A stretch of DNA of 21,171 bases. Source: Myxococcaceae bacterium. GTDB lineage: Bacteria; Myxococcota; Myxococcia; Myxococcales; Myxococcaceae. Positions 1 through 7,079 of the stretch are shown here, piece after piece. A program made the translations under genes and the position numbers. The stretch's first letter is position 1. Each line of letters opens with the position of its first letter. The notes below the pieces were generated by a model, which worked only from the letters and a program-made list of their open reading frames with translations, ran no database searches and was not told where the DNA came from. The stretch spans positions 1 to 21,171 of the forward strand of contig JAGSPQ010000024.1 of assembly GCA_018262385.1 (NCBI GenBank), written 5' to 3'.

Positions 1-17
1 AACGGGGTGCACTCCGT

Positions 18-61
18 CGAGCGGATCTGACCCCCGAACTTGGGTGGGGTGATCCGCCTCG
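18..61. repeat. Inverted repeat (long imperfect hairpin) in the left non-coding edge
   Basis: GCGGATC at 21-27 pairs with GATCCGC at 51-57, and ACCCC at 30-34 pairs with GGGGT at 46-50. A two-base bulge (28-29) separates the arms, and the loop is 11 nt. With position 58 bulged, the stem can extend to 18-61. No T-run follows on either strand, so it is not a standard intrinsic terminator. It could be a Rho-type or bidirectional terminator for the minus-strand gene ending at 125, or a dispersed palindromic repeat. Only the pairing is seen directly. Confidence 0.45.
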
Positions 62-88
62 CCTGGCTCCGGCGCGATCCATGCTCAA

Positions 89-112
89 CCCAACCGCACT
101 CTTGGGGTTGGG
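89..112 (-). terminator. Possible weak terminator hairpin after the LPMO-like gene
   Basis: CCCAACC at 89-95 and GGTTGGG at 106-112 form a 7-bp GC-rich stem with a 10-nt loop. It lies 12 bp beyond the stop codon of the minus-strand gene ending at 125, the right place for a terminator. No U-tract follows on the minus strand, so function is inferred from position only. Confidence 0.25.
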
Positions 113-124
113 CCGTCGCCGTCT

Positions 125-1024
125 TCAGCTCTCGCGCTGACGTCGTGCGCGCAGCACCAGGCCGATCGCCAGCAGCATCAGGGCGCTGGTCGCCGAGCCG
201 GTTCCCGCTGCGCAGCCGCAGCCGCCAGTCGGGGTGCCGCCTCCACCCGCGCCGCCTGCAGTCCCACCGCCGGTTCCGCCACCCGCGCCGCCGGCCGCGC
301 CACCGCCTGCTCCACCACCCGCGCCGCCACCCGCGCCGCCACCCGCGCCGCCGCCTGCGCCGCCGGCCGCTCCACCGCCCGCGCCGCCGCCTGCTCCACC
401 GCCCGCGCCACCGCCTGCGCCGCCGGCCGCGCCGCCGCCCGTGCCGCCGCCCGCTCCACCACCTGCTCCACCACCGGCGCCACCGCCCGCTCCACCACCG
501 GTGCCCGCGACGATGTTGATGTTGATGCAGTGGTAGTACATGCACGGCGGCGCGTGCGCCGACATGAACTGGAGCACCTGGATCGTGCAGTTGGTGCAGG
601 GCGTGTTGGGGATCGTGATCTCCTGCTGGTAGTTCATCCCCGTCGCCCCGCTGGTGTGGGGGAACAGCCCGTCCATCAGCACCGGGGCGACCGGGGTGGT
701 CTGAATCGCCGCGCTGCCGCAGTTGGCGCCGGTGACCACCGGGTCGACGAACGACGCGCGGCTGGAGGCGAGCGCAATCCGGTAGTGGCCCGGGTGTCCG
801 ATCGTCTCCAGCCAGTTGAGAGTCAGCTTCGAGCCGGCGGTGACGGTCTTGACGAAGTTGGTCGGCGTCCCGCCGGTGGTGCCGCACGGCTCGGTCTTCT
901 GCGGATCGCCGAGCGCGTTGGTGACGACCCACTCCTGGATCCCGCCGTCCGGGCTGGTGATCTTGAAGTGCGCGAAGGCGCTCGTGCTGCACAGCACCGC
1001 GACGGCGACAGTCAGTGTTCTCAT
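125..1024 (-). CDS. Secreted LPMO-like (histidine-brace) protein with Gly-rich spacer and MYXO-CTERM anchor
   Basis: This 299-residue protein probably binds copper and acts outside the cell. A signal peptide (residues 1-18) ends in Ala-Phe-Ala, so the mature chain would begin with His19, the first half of a lytic polysaccharide monooxygenase histidine brace. The segment GHPGHYRIA supplies the second His (His77, or His80). A C-x2-C-x-I-Q element (143-149) and a Tyr-Tyr-His-Cys element (163-166) resemble the end of chitin-binding/LPMO domains, with a Tyr near the axial copper site. Residues about 174-264 are almost only Gly and Ala in GGGA-type units. The end (about 267-299) has Gly-Cys-Gly-Cys, a hydrophobic helix and an Arg-rich tail, which is the MYXO-CTERM sorting pattern. 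It is the last gene of a three-gene run, 22 bp after the AI-2E gene. No strong ribosome site is visible. Enzyme activity and substrate are not shown; it could be a copper-binding protein without oxygenase activity. Confidence 0.8.
   Translation of the reverse strand: MRTLTVAVAVLCSTSAFAHFKITSPDGGIQEWVVTNALGDPQKTEPCGTTGGTPTNFVKTVTAGSKLTLNWLETIGHPGHYRIALASSRASFVDPVVTGANCGSAAIQTTPVAPVLMDGLFPHTSGATGMNYQQEITIPNTPCTNCTIQVLQFMSAHAPPCMYYHCININIVAGTGGGAGGGAGGGAGGGAGGGTGGGAAGGAGGGAGGGAGGGAGGGAAGGAGGGAGGGAGGGAGGGAGGGAAGGAGGGTGGGTAGGAGGGGTPTGGCGCAAGTGSATSALMLLAIGLVLRARRQRES
234..505. repeat. 12-bp tandem minisatellite encoding the Gly/Ala spacer
   Basis: On the plus strand the stretch is built of about twenty degenerate 12-bp units close to gccgccacccgc. 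In the minus-strand reading frame each unit gives Gly-Gly-Gly-Ala or a close variant (Gly-Gly-Gly-Thr, Ala-Gly-Gly-Ala). Third positions vary (gct, gcg, gca, gcc), so the units are old enough to have drifted while the peptide was kept. The tract opens long proline/arginine-rich reading frames on the other strand, which are side effects and not genes. Confidence 0.85.
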
Positions 1025-1046
1025 GGGGCCGCGCAGAATAACTGAT

Positions 1047-2087
1047 TCAGGCGGCGACCGGCTCCTTCACTGCCTCCAGCACCGGCGGCGCGTCCTCCTG
1101 CCGCAGCTCGTCGCGGATCTTCAGCGCCACGAAGAGGAACGGAAAGGAGATGAACAGGCCCTTGAAGCCGAGCAGGTGTTCCCACGCGATCAGGCTCACG
1201 ATCAGCAGAAAGCCGGGCAGCTTGACGTGGCGGGCGGTGAGCCGCGGGTTCAAGTAGTAGGCCTCGACCTTGTGGAGCACGAAGGTGAGCACGAGGAAGA
1301 TCACCACTCCGATCGGCCCGCTCGCGAGGTAGGCGAGCACCGAGAGCACGCCGCCCGAGATCACGTTCCCGATCACTGGCACCAGCCCCGAGACGAAGAT
1401 CAGCACCATCAGCAGCGGGATGTCCGGGATGCCCAGCAGCAACAAGATCGGCAGGGTGAACACCGTGTTGCACACCGCCACGATCAGCTGCAGTTGCACG
1501 GTGACGCTCACCGCCTCGGCCACGTACTCGAACCACCGCACCAGCGTGCCCAACAGAGACTTCTGCTCGAGCCCTTTTCGCCAGGCCACCAGCTCGTCCT
1601 CTCCGAGCAGGAAGACGATCGCGAGGATCAACCCGATCAGCGCATAGAGCGCGATGTGCCCGACCGCGGTGAGCACCTTCACGGCGTCGGCGGCGTAGTG
1701 GCTCGCCGACTCGATCAGCTTTTCGGTGTCGGGCAGGTGGTCCTGCAGCTGAACCGCGAGCGGCGAGGCGCGAAGCTGCTCGAGCTTCGCCGGCCAGACG
1801 TTGCGCGCCTCGAGCACCCAGGGGCGAACGTTGCTGGCGCCCCAGACGCCCAGACCGCCGGCGATCAGTGCCAGCAGCGCCAGCAGGCCGAGCAGCACCC
1901 GCTTCTTCTGCCACTTGAAGCGCCGCGCGATCCGCTCGGAGCTCAGGCCGAGGCCGCGCTCGAAGGCCACGAAGAACACCACCAGCAGCAGCAGCGATCG
2001 GAACATCACCAGCAGCCCGACGAAGCAGATCAGCGCGAGGGCGCGGCGCGGCGTTTTTTCGGCGAAGAACGCTCCAACACGGTCCAT
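1047..2087 (-). CDS. AI-2E family transporter (PerM/YdiK-like membrane protein)
   Basis: This is a 346-residue inner-membrane protein. Paired hydrophobic helices near the N-terminus (about 15-40 and 62-82) are followed by a soluble segment, then several long hydrophobic helices (about 140-160, 195-260 and 295-325). That is the layout of the AI-2E/PerM family, and the length (about 340-360) fits. The family was named for TqsA, which exports autoinducer-2, but many members have other or unknown substrates, including Na+/H+ antiport, so the substrate is not called. The start is an ATG with no clear Shine-Dalgarno sequence. It lies 15 bp after the lipoprotein gene at 2103-2795 and 22 bp before the LPMO-like gene, so the three are probably co-transcribed. 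Confidence 0.85.
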   Translation of the reverse strand: MDRVGAFFAEKTPRRALALICFVGLLVMFRSLLLLVVFFVAFERGLGLSSERIARRFKWQKKRVLLGLLALLALIAGGLGVWGASNVRPWVLEARNVWPAKLEQLRASPLAVQLQDHLPDTEKLIESASHYAADAVKVLTAVGHIALYALIGLILAIVFLLGEDELVAWRKGLEQKSLLGTLVRWFEYVAEAVSVTVQLQLIVAVCNTVFTLPILLLLGIPDIPLLMVLIFVSGLVPVIGNVISGGVLSVLAYLASGPIGVVIFLVLTFVLHKVEAYYLNPRLTARHVKLPGFLLIVSLIAWEHLLGFKGLFISFPFLFVALKIRDELRQEDAPPVLEAVKEPVAA

Positions 2088-2102
2088 GGGCGACTGCTTA
2101 GC

Positions 2103-2795
2103 TCAAGGAGCCACCGGCGCACCGAGTCCACTTCGCGCGTGGGCGTTGCGCTGCTCGATCTGGGGCAGGTCGGTGACCAGCGCGATCACCCGGTTGAACG
2201 CCAGCATTGCGATCTCCGTCACCACCACCGAGATCGGGTTGTACCCGGCGCCCTCTCTCATCCGCATCGCGAAGTAGCCCAGCATCATCCCGGCCGAGAG
2301 GTCGACCATGAAGCGGGTGCTGACGTCCCACCAGAACGATCGCTGCCAGTGCACGGCGCTCGAGTCGTACGAGGGGTCGCCCTCCAGGGCGTAGACCGCT
2401 CCGACCCCCGGGAGGAGCACATCGAGGAATCCGGCGACCCACGGCGAGCGCTCCGACACCGCTGCACCCCGCCGATTGCCGGTGAGAATCTCTTCGGTCG
2501 CGCTGCGCAGGATCCGCGCCGCTTCCGGCAGCAGCGGCTGGTTCACCGGCAGCTCGGCGTCGATCAGCAGCAGGCCGTCCTGCGCGCCGATGGTGAGCGC
2601 CGGCGTCGGCCTGCGCGGATAGTCGACGAGCTTGAACTTCCCCGAGTCAGTCGCCTCGGTCGTCCACCCCAGCCGCCGGGTCGCCTCCTGCGCCGCCCGC
2701 TGAATCGACTCGGCGTCGCCCGGAAGCACGTACCGCTCAGCGACGTGGGAGGTCGCACATCCACCCAGCAGCAGGCCCAACACGAGTGGTTTCAA
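2103..2795 (-). CDS. Predicted lipoprotein of unknown function
   Basis: I do not recognise this protein. Starting at TTG (2795) gives 230 residues with a short lipoprotein signal, GLLLGGC, and the lipid-modified Cys at position 13. An ATG at 2849 in the same frame would add 18 residues, including two Cys, before the signal and would overlap the divergent ridA start, so TTG is preferred. The mature part has an alpha/beta-looking first half, then a segment FLDVLLPGVGAVYAL. The PGxG-x-Y pattern is typical of small membrane-associated loops. Two moderately hydrophobic helices follow near the end. It is the first gene of the minus-strand run with the AI-2E and LPMO-like genes, suggesting a cell-envelope role. 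That is inference. Confidence 0.7.
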   Translation of the reverse strand: MKPLVLGLLLGGCATSHVAERYVLPGDAESIQRAAQEATRRLGWTTEATDSGKFKLVDYPRRPTPALTIGAQDGLLLIDAELPVNQPLLPEAARILRSATEEILTGNRRGAAVSERSPWVAGFLDVLLPGVGAVYALEGDPSYDSSAVHWQRSFWWDVSTRFMVDLSAGMMLGYFAMRMREGAGYNPISVVVTEIAMLAFNRVIALVTDLPQIEQRNAHARSGLGAPVAP

Positions 2796-2847
2796 GGTCG
2801 CGCCACAGACGCACGCAGATTGGAAATATTCGATTAGGGTCCGGCCC

Positions 2848-3234
2848 ATGAGCCAGCGACGCGCGTTTCACTCCGACCAGGCGCCCAAGGCGATCGGCCC
2901 GTACTCGCAGGCGGTGCGAGTGGGGCAGGGGCCGATCTTTCTCTCGGGCCAGATTCCGCTCGATCCCGCCACCGGGGCGCTGGTCGAAGGGGACATCACC
3001 GCGCAAACCGAGCGCGTGATGCAGAACCTGCGCAACGTCCTCCAGGCGGCGGGCTGCGGCTTCGACCAGGTGGTGCGCTGTGGGATCTTCCTCACCGACC
3101 TGAACGACTTCGCAAAAGTGAACGAAGTGTACGGCCGGTTTTTTGCTGAGAATCCGCCTGCCCGTTCGACGGTTCAGGTGTCTGCGCTTCCGAAGGGGGC
3201 GAGGGTGGAGATCGACGCAATCGCTGTGGTGTGA
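2848..3234 (+). CDS. ridA: RidA family enamine/imine deaminase
   Basis: This 128-residue protein has the length and pattern of the RidA/YjgF/UK114 family. That family hydrolyses reactive 2-aminoacrylate and other imines made by PLP enzymes, protecting the cytoplasm. Visible family segments are GPYSQAVRVG near the N-terminus, FLSGQIPLDPATG in the middle, and the closing RSTVQVSALPKGARVEIDA. The key substrate-binding Arg is present at about residue 106. The gene starts at ATG and is divergent from the lipoprotein gene at 2103-2795, with a 52-bp gap if the TTG start there is right. No strong ribosome site is visible. Family assignment is secure; the exact substrate is inferred. Confidence 0.93.
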   Translation: MSQRRAFHSDQAPKAIGPYSQAVRVGQGPIFLSGQIPLDPATGALVEGDITAQTERVMQNLRNVLQAAGCGFDQVVRCGIFLTDLNDFAKVNEVYGRFFAENPPARSTVQVSALPKGARVEIDAIAVV

Positions 3235-3261
3235 TGATTTCTCGTTGGGCCGGGTACTGAT

Positions 3262-4131
3262 GTGAGCGACATGTCCAAGCAGGTCCTGCTGTTGTCTTTC
3301 TTCTTCTCCGCCGTCGCGCTGGCCCAGACGCCGGCGCCGACCACCGATTTCAGTCCTCCGCCGATGGTTCCGGTCGGGCCGCCGCCGACTCCCGCTCCCG
3401 AGCCGGGAACCACCCTGGTCGACCCCGGAACCCCGCCGCCGCCCAGCACGCTGCCGCCCCCCGGCTACGTCCCCGGCCAGCAGCAGGGCACCAACTACCC
3501 GTACTCGCCTTACGGAACTCCGCGCGCCCAGCAGGAGACCGAGAAGCCGCCGGTCGAGTGGGGCTACATGATCAGCGAGTCCCTCTTCGGCATGCTCACC
3601 AGCGCCGGCGTCTCGCTGCTGCCGTACTTCCTGCTGCTGCGGCCGATGGTCACCGGAGGGGGCACGGTGCTGGGAGATCCCGCCGTCGACACCACCCTGT
3701 TCATCCTGCTCTTCGCCGCAGTGCCGCTGGCGGTCACCCAGACGATCGTCTCGCTCGCCAATGGCAGCCGCTACTACCAGAGCGAGTCGTGGCCGGCGGC
3801 GCTCTCCGGCCTGGCCGCCCAGGCGGCGGTGCTGGGGATCTTCCTCGCCTTGCCGCCGCAAACCGGCTTCGTCGCCAACACTCCGATGTCCGGCAAGGGC
3901 GGCGCACCCGAGATCTTCCTCCTCGTCGGCTCGGTGGCGCTGGTGCCGCTGGTGCAGGTGGCGGTGCTCAACCTCACCAAGTCGCCGCGCGCAGGGCGGC
4001 TGAGCGCGATCAACCGCGACGAGAAGGGGAAGTTCGCGCTCGGACTTCCGACCGTCGCTCCGCTGGTCTCGCAGACCCGCCTGGGCACCTCGGTCGGGAT
4101 CCAGGCGTCGCTGATCAACTTCAACTGGTAG
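3262..4131 (+). CDS. Secreted/membrane protein with proline-rich N-terminal region, unknown function
   Basis: I do not recognise this protein. It has up to 289 residues. GTG at 3262 and ATG at 3271 are both possible starts; the ATG gives a cleaner signal peptide (MSKQVLLLSFFFSAVALAQ), probably cut after Ala-Leu-Ala. Residues about 22-95 are low-complexity and rich in Pro, Thr, Gly and Gln. Four hydrophobic stretches follow (about 100-127, 145-166, 178-200 and 214-238). The C-terminus ends in Phe-Asn-Trp with alternating polar and apolar residues. It lies 27 bp after ridA and 48 bp before the probable start of the cytochrome gene, on the same strand. An envelope location is well supported; the role is not. 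Confidence 0.75.
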   Translation: MSDMSKQVLLLSFFFSAVALAQTPAPTTDFSPPPMVPVGPPPTPAPEPGTTLVDPGTPPPPSTLPPPGYVPGQQQGTNYPYSPYGTPRAQQETEKPPVEWGYMISESLFGMLTSAGVSLLPYFLLLRPMVTGGGTVLGDPAVDTTLFILLFAAVPLAVTQTIVSLANGSRYYQSESWPAALSGLAAQAAVLGIFLALPPQTGFVANTPMSGKGGAPEIFLLVGSVALVPLVQVAVLNLTKSPRAGRLSAINRDEKGKFALGLPTVAPLVSQTRLGTSVGIQASLINFNW

Positions 4132-4179
4132 CTTTTCACCGACGTCTCGCGCGCTTGGTTGGTACTGTGCGCGCCCTTG

Positions 4180-5391
4180 GTGAAGCGTCTGCGCTCAAAG
4201 CGAGTCGTCGTCCTGTTCGCGGGCGTGGCGCTGCTCCTCGGGGCGGGGCTGGCCCTGGCCGCGACCAAGCGTGAGCGCAGCGAGGCGGTCTACCCGCCCC
4301 AGCGCATCCCGCTGATCTTCAGCCACGAGCAGCACTTCCTCGCCGACGTGGACGAGTGCGAGGCGTGCCACGAGGGCGTCGGCAAGAGCGTCCGCGCCAC
4401 CGATCTGCTGATGCCGGCCCACCCGCAGTGCGACTCGTGCCACGAGATCGAGGCGGCCGCGAAGGGCAAGGTGGTCGATCCGAAGTCCGCCTGCGAGGAC
4501 TGCCACAAGGGCTACGACAAGCAGGTCCAGAAGGATCCGGCGAGGGCGCTGTTCCCGACCGCCAACCTGCTCTTCAACCACCGGGTCCACAAAGAGAAGA
4601 AGGTCGCGTGCGTCACCTGCCACAACAGCACCGTCACCGGCACGATGCGGGAAGTGGGGCTCGCGACCCGGCTGCAGCTGCCGAAGATGGAGACCTGCCT
4701 CGAGTGCCACGACGGCAAGACCGCGTCCGCCGCGTGCGCCACCTGCCACGTCACCGACAAGACCGGGCGGATCGCGCAGCAGTTCGCCTCGGGGACGCTG
4801 CGGCCGATTCAGGGCGATCCGTTCGGCGTCGATCACGGGCCGCGCTTCGAGTTCAACCACGGCACCCGCGCCAAGATCGATCGCGGGATCTGCATGGAGT
4901 GCCACACCGAGGGCAGCTGCGCCCAGTGCCACGACGGGCTGCAGAAGCCGCTGTCGGTACACCCGAACGACTACATCACCCTCCATCCGATCCAGGCGCG
5001 GATGGACTCGCTGCGCTGCGAAGGGTGCCACCGGTACCAGTCGTTCTGCGCTTCCTGCCACGAACGGGTGGGGATCGGGATGGACGCCGATCCGTCGCTG
5101 CGGGCGCGCAACGTCCGCGTCCACCCGGACTACGCGACCTGGGTCGATCTGTTCGGCCCCAACCACCACGCGATCGCCGCCACCCGCGACATCAAGTCCT
5201 GCATGGCGTGCCACCGGGAAGAGTCGTGCATGGGCTGCCACGCCACCTCGGCGGTCGTCTCCACCAGCCGCGGCACCAACCCCCACCCGGGCAACTTCAA
5301 GGCTGGTTGCCGGGCGATGGCCTCGAACAACGATCGCGCCTGCCTCAAGTGCCACACCGCGGCCGACCTGACGGCGAAGGGGTGCAAGTGA
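4180..5391 (+). CDS. Membrane-anchored 13-heme c-type cytochrome (cytochrome c3/c7-like)
   Basis: With a GTG start at 4180 the product has 403 residues. TTG at 4159 in frame would add seven residues before the basic start of the signal, so GTG is preferred. A positively charged N-terminus and a hydrophobic helix (about residues 9-28) export or anchor it. Thirteen CxxCH heme-attachment motifs lie between residues 60 and 392: CEACH, CDSCH, CEDCH, CVTCH, CLECH, CATCH, CMECH, CAQCH, CEGCH, CASCH, CMACH, CMGCH and CLKCH. Extra His residues such as those in FSHEQHF and FNHRVH could be distal ligands. Proteins of this type carry electrons in the periplasm or across the outer membrane. The stop overlaps the next gene by 4 bp (GTGA), so a shared role with that lipoprotein is likely. 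Donor and acceptor are unknown. Confidence 0.92.
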   Translation: MKRLRSKRVVVLFAGVALLLGAGLALAATKRERSEAVYPPQRIPLIFSHEQHFLADVDECEACHEGVGKSVRATDLLMPAHPQCDSCHEIEAAAKGKVVDPKSACEDCHKGYDKQVQKDPARALFPTANLLFNHRVHKEKKVACVTCHNSTVTGTMREVGLATRLQLPKMETCLECHDGKTASAACATCHVTDKTGRIAQQFASGTLRPIQGDPFGVDHGPRFEFNHGTRAKIDRGICMECHTEGSCAQCHDGLQKPLSVHPNDYITLHPIQARMDSLRCEGCHRYQSFCASCHERVGIGMDADPSLRARNVRVHPDYATWVDLFGPNHHAIAATRDIKSCMACHREESCMGCHATSAVVSTSRGTNPHPGNFKAGCRAMASNNDRACLKCHTAADLTAKGCK

Positions 5392-5840
5392 AGCGCGCGC
5401 TGCCGCTGGCGATGGTGGTGCTGACCGGCTGCCTGAGCGCCGGCGACCCGCTGTACGGCAAGCTCGACTCGACCCCGCCGAGGATCGCGGCGATCAGTCC
5501 TCCGATGGGCGGGGACGCCGGGGTGGTCTACCTGACGCCTTCCCAGTTCATCGTGCTGACGTTCTCCGAGCCGATGGAGCTCGACTCGCTGCGCGCGGGG
5601 ATCGTCGTTCGCAACCGGGATCGCAAGGAGCAGCCGCTGACGATCCAGGTCGACCCCGATCAGCTGCGCCCGATCACCGCCAAGGATCCGGACGTCGAGT
5701 TCAAGGTTCAGATCTCGTCCGCCGAGCCGAGCGGCTTCGCCACCGGGGCGTACCAGCTGATCCTGCGCACCCTGCTCATCGATCAGCAGGGCAACGGCCT
5801 GGACGGCGAGTTTCTCGGCGCGTTCTACGTGCAGTTCTAG
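5388..5840 (+). CDS. Ig-like (SbsA/Big_5-type) lipoprotein coupled to the multiheme cytochrome
   Basis: This 150-residue protein starts at GTG inside the stop codon of the cytochrome gene (4-bp overlap), typical of translational coupling. The N-terminus is a lipoprotein signal with the lipobox LTGC at residues 12-15. After it comes TPPRIAAISPPMGG, then QFIVLTFSEPMELDSL. A proline-rich lead into the strand pattern T-FSEPM is characteristic of bacterial Ig-like domains of the SbsA type. The rest fits one beta-sandwich domain and ends in FYVQF. It may hold or dock the cytochrome at the outer membrane; that is inferred from coupling only. The stop is just 4 bp from the end of the convergent barrel gene. 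Confidence 0.82.
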   Translation: MKRALPLAMVVLTGCLSAGDPLYGKLDSTPPRIAAISPPMGGDAGVVYLTPSQFIVLTFSEPMELDSLRAGIVVRNRDRKEQPLTIQVDPDQLRPITAKDPDVEFKVQISSAEPSGFATGAYQLILRTLLIDQQGNGLDGEFLGAFYVQF

Positions 5841-5844
5841 ACCG

Positions 5845-6573
5845 TCAGAACAGCCGGAAGCCCAGGCCGAGCCGAATCGCCCACCCGGTGCGGTACTGGG
5901 TGACGCCCAGCGGCTCCTTGATCGCGTCCAGCCCCACGTTCGCCATCACGAACCCCGACATGTTTCCGCCCAGGTGGACCTCGGCCCCGGCGCCGAGCGT
6001 CGGCACCACGTGCGAGCCCTGGGAGGTGAGGGCGATCGACCAGGGCAGATCGAACAGCACGATCCCCGCCACGGTGTCGGTGAAGCGCAGGCTGGTGATC
6101 AAGCCCACCCGCGGCCGCACCCCGATGTAGCCGAAGTTCGCCCGGTCGTAGTACCGGCTGCCCGAGTTGGCCTCGAGCCCCAGCGCCACCGTCGGCGCCA
6201 CCTGGACCATCCCCTTGTCGTAGACCGGGACGCGGATGCCGGCCTCGAGCACCCCCGACGCCAGCAGGTAGTTGAACATCAGCTTCACCTCGACCTCGAG
6301 CTTCTCGAGGCCCTGGCGAAAGCCGCCGCCCAGGTCGGGTGCGCCGAGCATCGCGTACAGGCTCATCGCTCCGGCGGGCAGGGCGGCGGGCGCGACCACC
6401 CCTCCGACGCGCCGATCGGTCATCGACGAGACCTCGGGCTCCGAGACCTGGATCTCGGGCTTATCCTTTTCAGCAGCAGTGGGAGCGGCAGCGGCGCCCA
6501 ACGACATCGTCACCACGAGTGCGGGTAGGAGCATCACGCCTGCACCGTAAGCCTGTTTTTTGACGACCTCCAT
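5845..6573 (-). CDS. Probable outer-membrane beta-barrel protein
   Basis: This 242-residue protein has no family I can name. The N-terminus, ending near [18 protein letters not shown] (about 26-31), is a signal peptide. An acidic linker (about 35-55) follows. The rest is made of alternating apolar/polar strands rich in Gly, Tyr and Val, such as VEVKLMFNYLLASG and GTIR-like strand ends, finishing with LGLGFRLF. A final aromatic residue after an alternating strand is the usual outer-membrane assembly signal. The ATG at 6573 was kept; an ATG at 6534 would give a shorter signal. It is divergent from the PilZ gene with only 21 bp between starts, and convergent with the Ig-like lipoprotein gene 4 bp away. 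Confidence 0.7.
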   Translation of the reverse strand: MEVVKKQAYGAGVMLLPALVVTMSLGAAAAPTAAEKDKPEIQVSEPEVSSMTDRRVGGVVAPAALPAGAMSLYAMLGAPDLGGGFRQGLEKLEVEVKLMFNYLLASGVLEAGIRVPVYDKGMVQVAPTVALGLEANSGSRYYDRANFGYIGVRPRVGLITSLRFTDTVAGIVLFDLPWSIALTSQGSHVVPTLGAGAEVHLGGNMSGFVMANVGLDAIKEPLGVTQYRTGWAIRLGLGFRLF

Positions 6574-6594
6574 TTTTCGCTACAGCCTTGTGGC

Positions 6595-7026
6595 ATGAGC
6601 GAACTGACCGACCGCCGCACTCGTCTTCGCGAAGCCGCTTACCTGCAGCGCCGTCGCTACCCGCGGCTGGCGCTGGACGTCGACTGGTTCGTCGAGTCGG
6701 ACGGCTGCTCGACCCTCGGCCGGGGGCTGGAGATCTCGCCCCGCGGCGCGATGCTCCCGCTGATCTGCGTCGGCAAGTTCAGCAGCGAAGTGACGCTGTA
6801 TGTGGCGTTGCCCGGCCGGGCGAGGATGTTCAAGGCCCGCGCCCATGCGGCTCCCCGCCACGAGCGCGGCTGGGTGATTCAGTTCCACGAGGTCGCCCCC
6901 GAGGACTTGAGCCTGCTGGCGCAGACGCTGATCGAAGAGCACGGGATCACCGCGCTCCCCGGCCTGGAGCGCAAGTACGCGAGGTTTGCGGGCCTAGAGC
7001 CGAGGGTCCTCGCCGATTCGCGCTGA
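6595..7026 (+). CDS. PilZ domain protein (c-di-GMP-binding type)
   Basis: This 143-residue protein has a single PilZ-like domain. The arginine motif RxxxR is present as Arg20-Arg21-Tyr22-Pro23-Arg24. The second motif (D/N-x-S-x-x-G) appears as Glu46-Ile-Ser48-Pro-Arg-Gly51, with Glu replacing Asp/Asn. The following strands (TLYVALPG, then GWVIQF) fit the PilZ barrel. PilZ domains bind cyclic di-GMP and relay it to motility, polysaccharide or gene control. The Glu change could weaken binding, and whether this copy binds the ligand is untested. It lies 53 bp before the large receiver/TPR gene on the same strand, so co-transcription is plausible. Confidence 0.85.
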   Translation: MSELTDRRTRLREAAYLQRRRYPRLALDVDWFVESDGCSTLGRGLEISPRGAMLPLICVGKFSSEVTLYVALPGRARMFKARAHAAPRHERGWVIQFHEVAPEDLSLLAQTLIEEHGITALPGLERKYARFAGLEPRVLADSR

Positions 7027-7068
7027 TCGAGGGGCCTGATGTAGGGTCCGGTCGTTGTTGGCCGCCCT

Positions 7069-7073
7069 GGAGG
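7069..7073 (+). promoter_or_regulatory. Ribosome binding site that fixes the GTG start at 7080
   Basis: A perfect GGAGG stands 6 nt before the GTG at 7080. It decides the start of the receiver/DUF4388/TPR gene, whose reading frame stays open far upstream, across the PilZ gene. Confidence 0.8.
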
Positions 7074-7079
7074 CACCTC

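Noticed and set aside
234..536. Long Pro/Ala reading frame on the plus strand opposite the Gly-rich tract
   Set aside because: It is the complement of the 12-bp repeat and has no start context or domain. The minus frame has a signal peptide and a MYXO-CTERM end.
816..2837. 673-residue open frame on the plus strand across the AI-2E and lipoprotein genes
   Set aside because: The composition is Arg/Gln/His-rich, as expected of antisense to high-GC coding DNA. The minus-strand genes have clear signals and membrane helices.
5834..5851. GTTCT/AGAAC inverted repeat between convergent genes as a shared terminator
   Set aside because: Only a 5-bp AT-containing stem and no T-run on either side.
6560..6587. 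TTGACG as the -35 of a promoter for the PilZ gene
   Set aside because: The -10 is poor (TACAGC at short spacing) and the site lies inside the start of the divergent gene.
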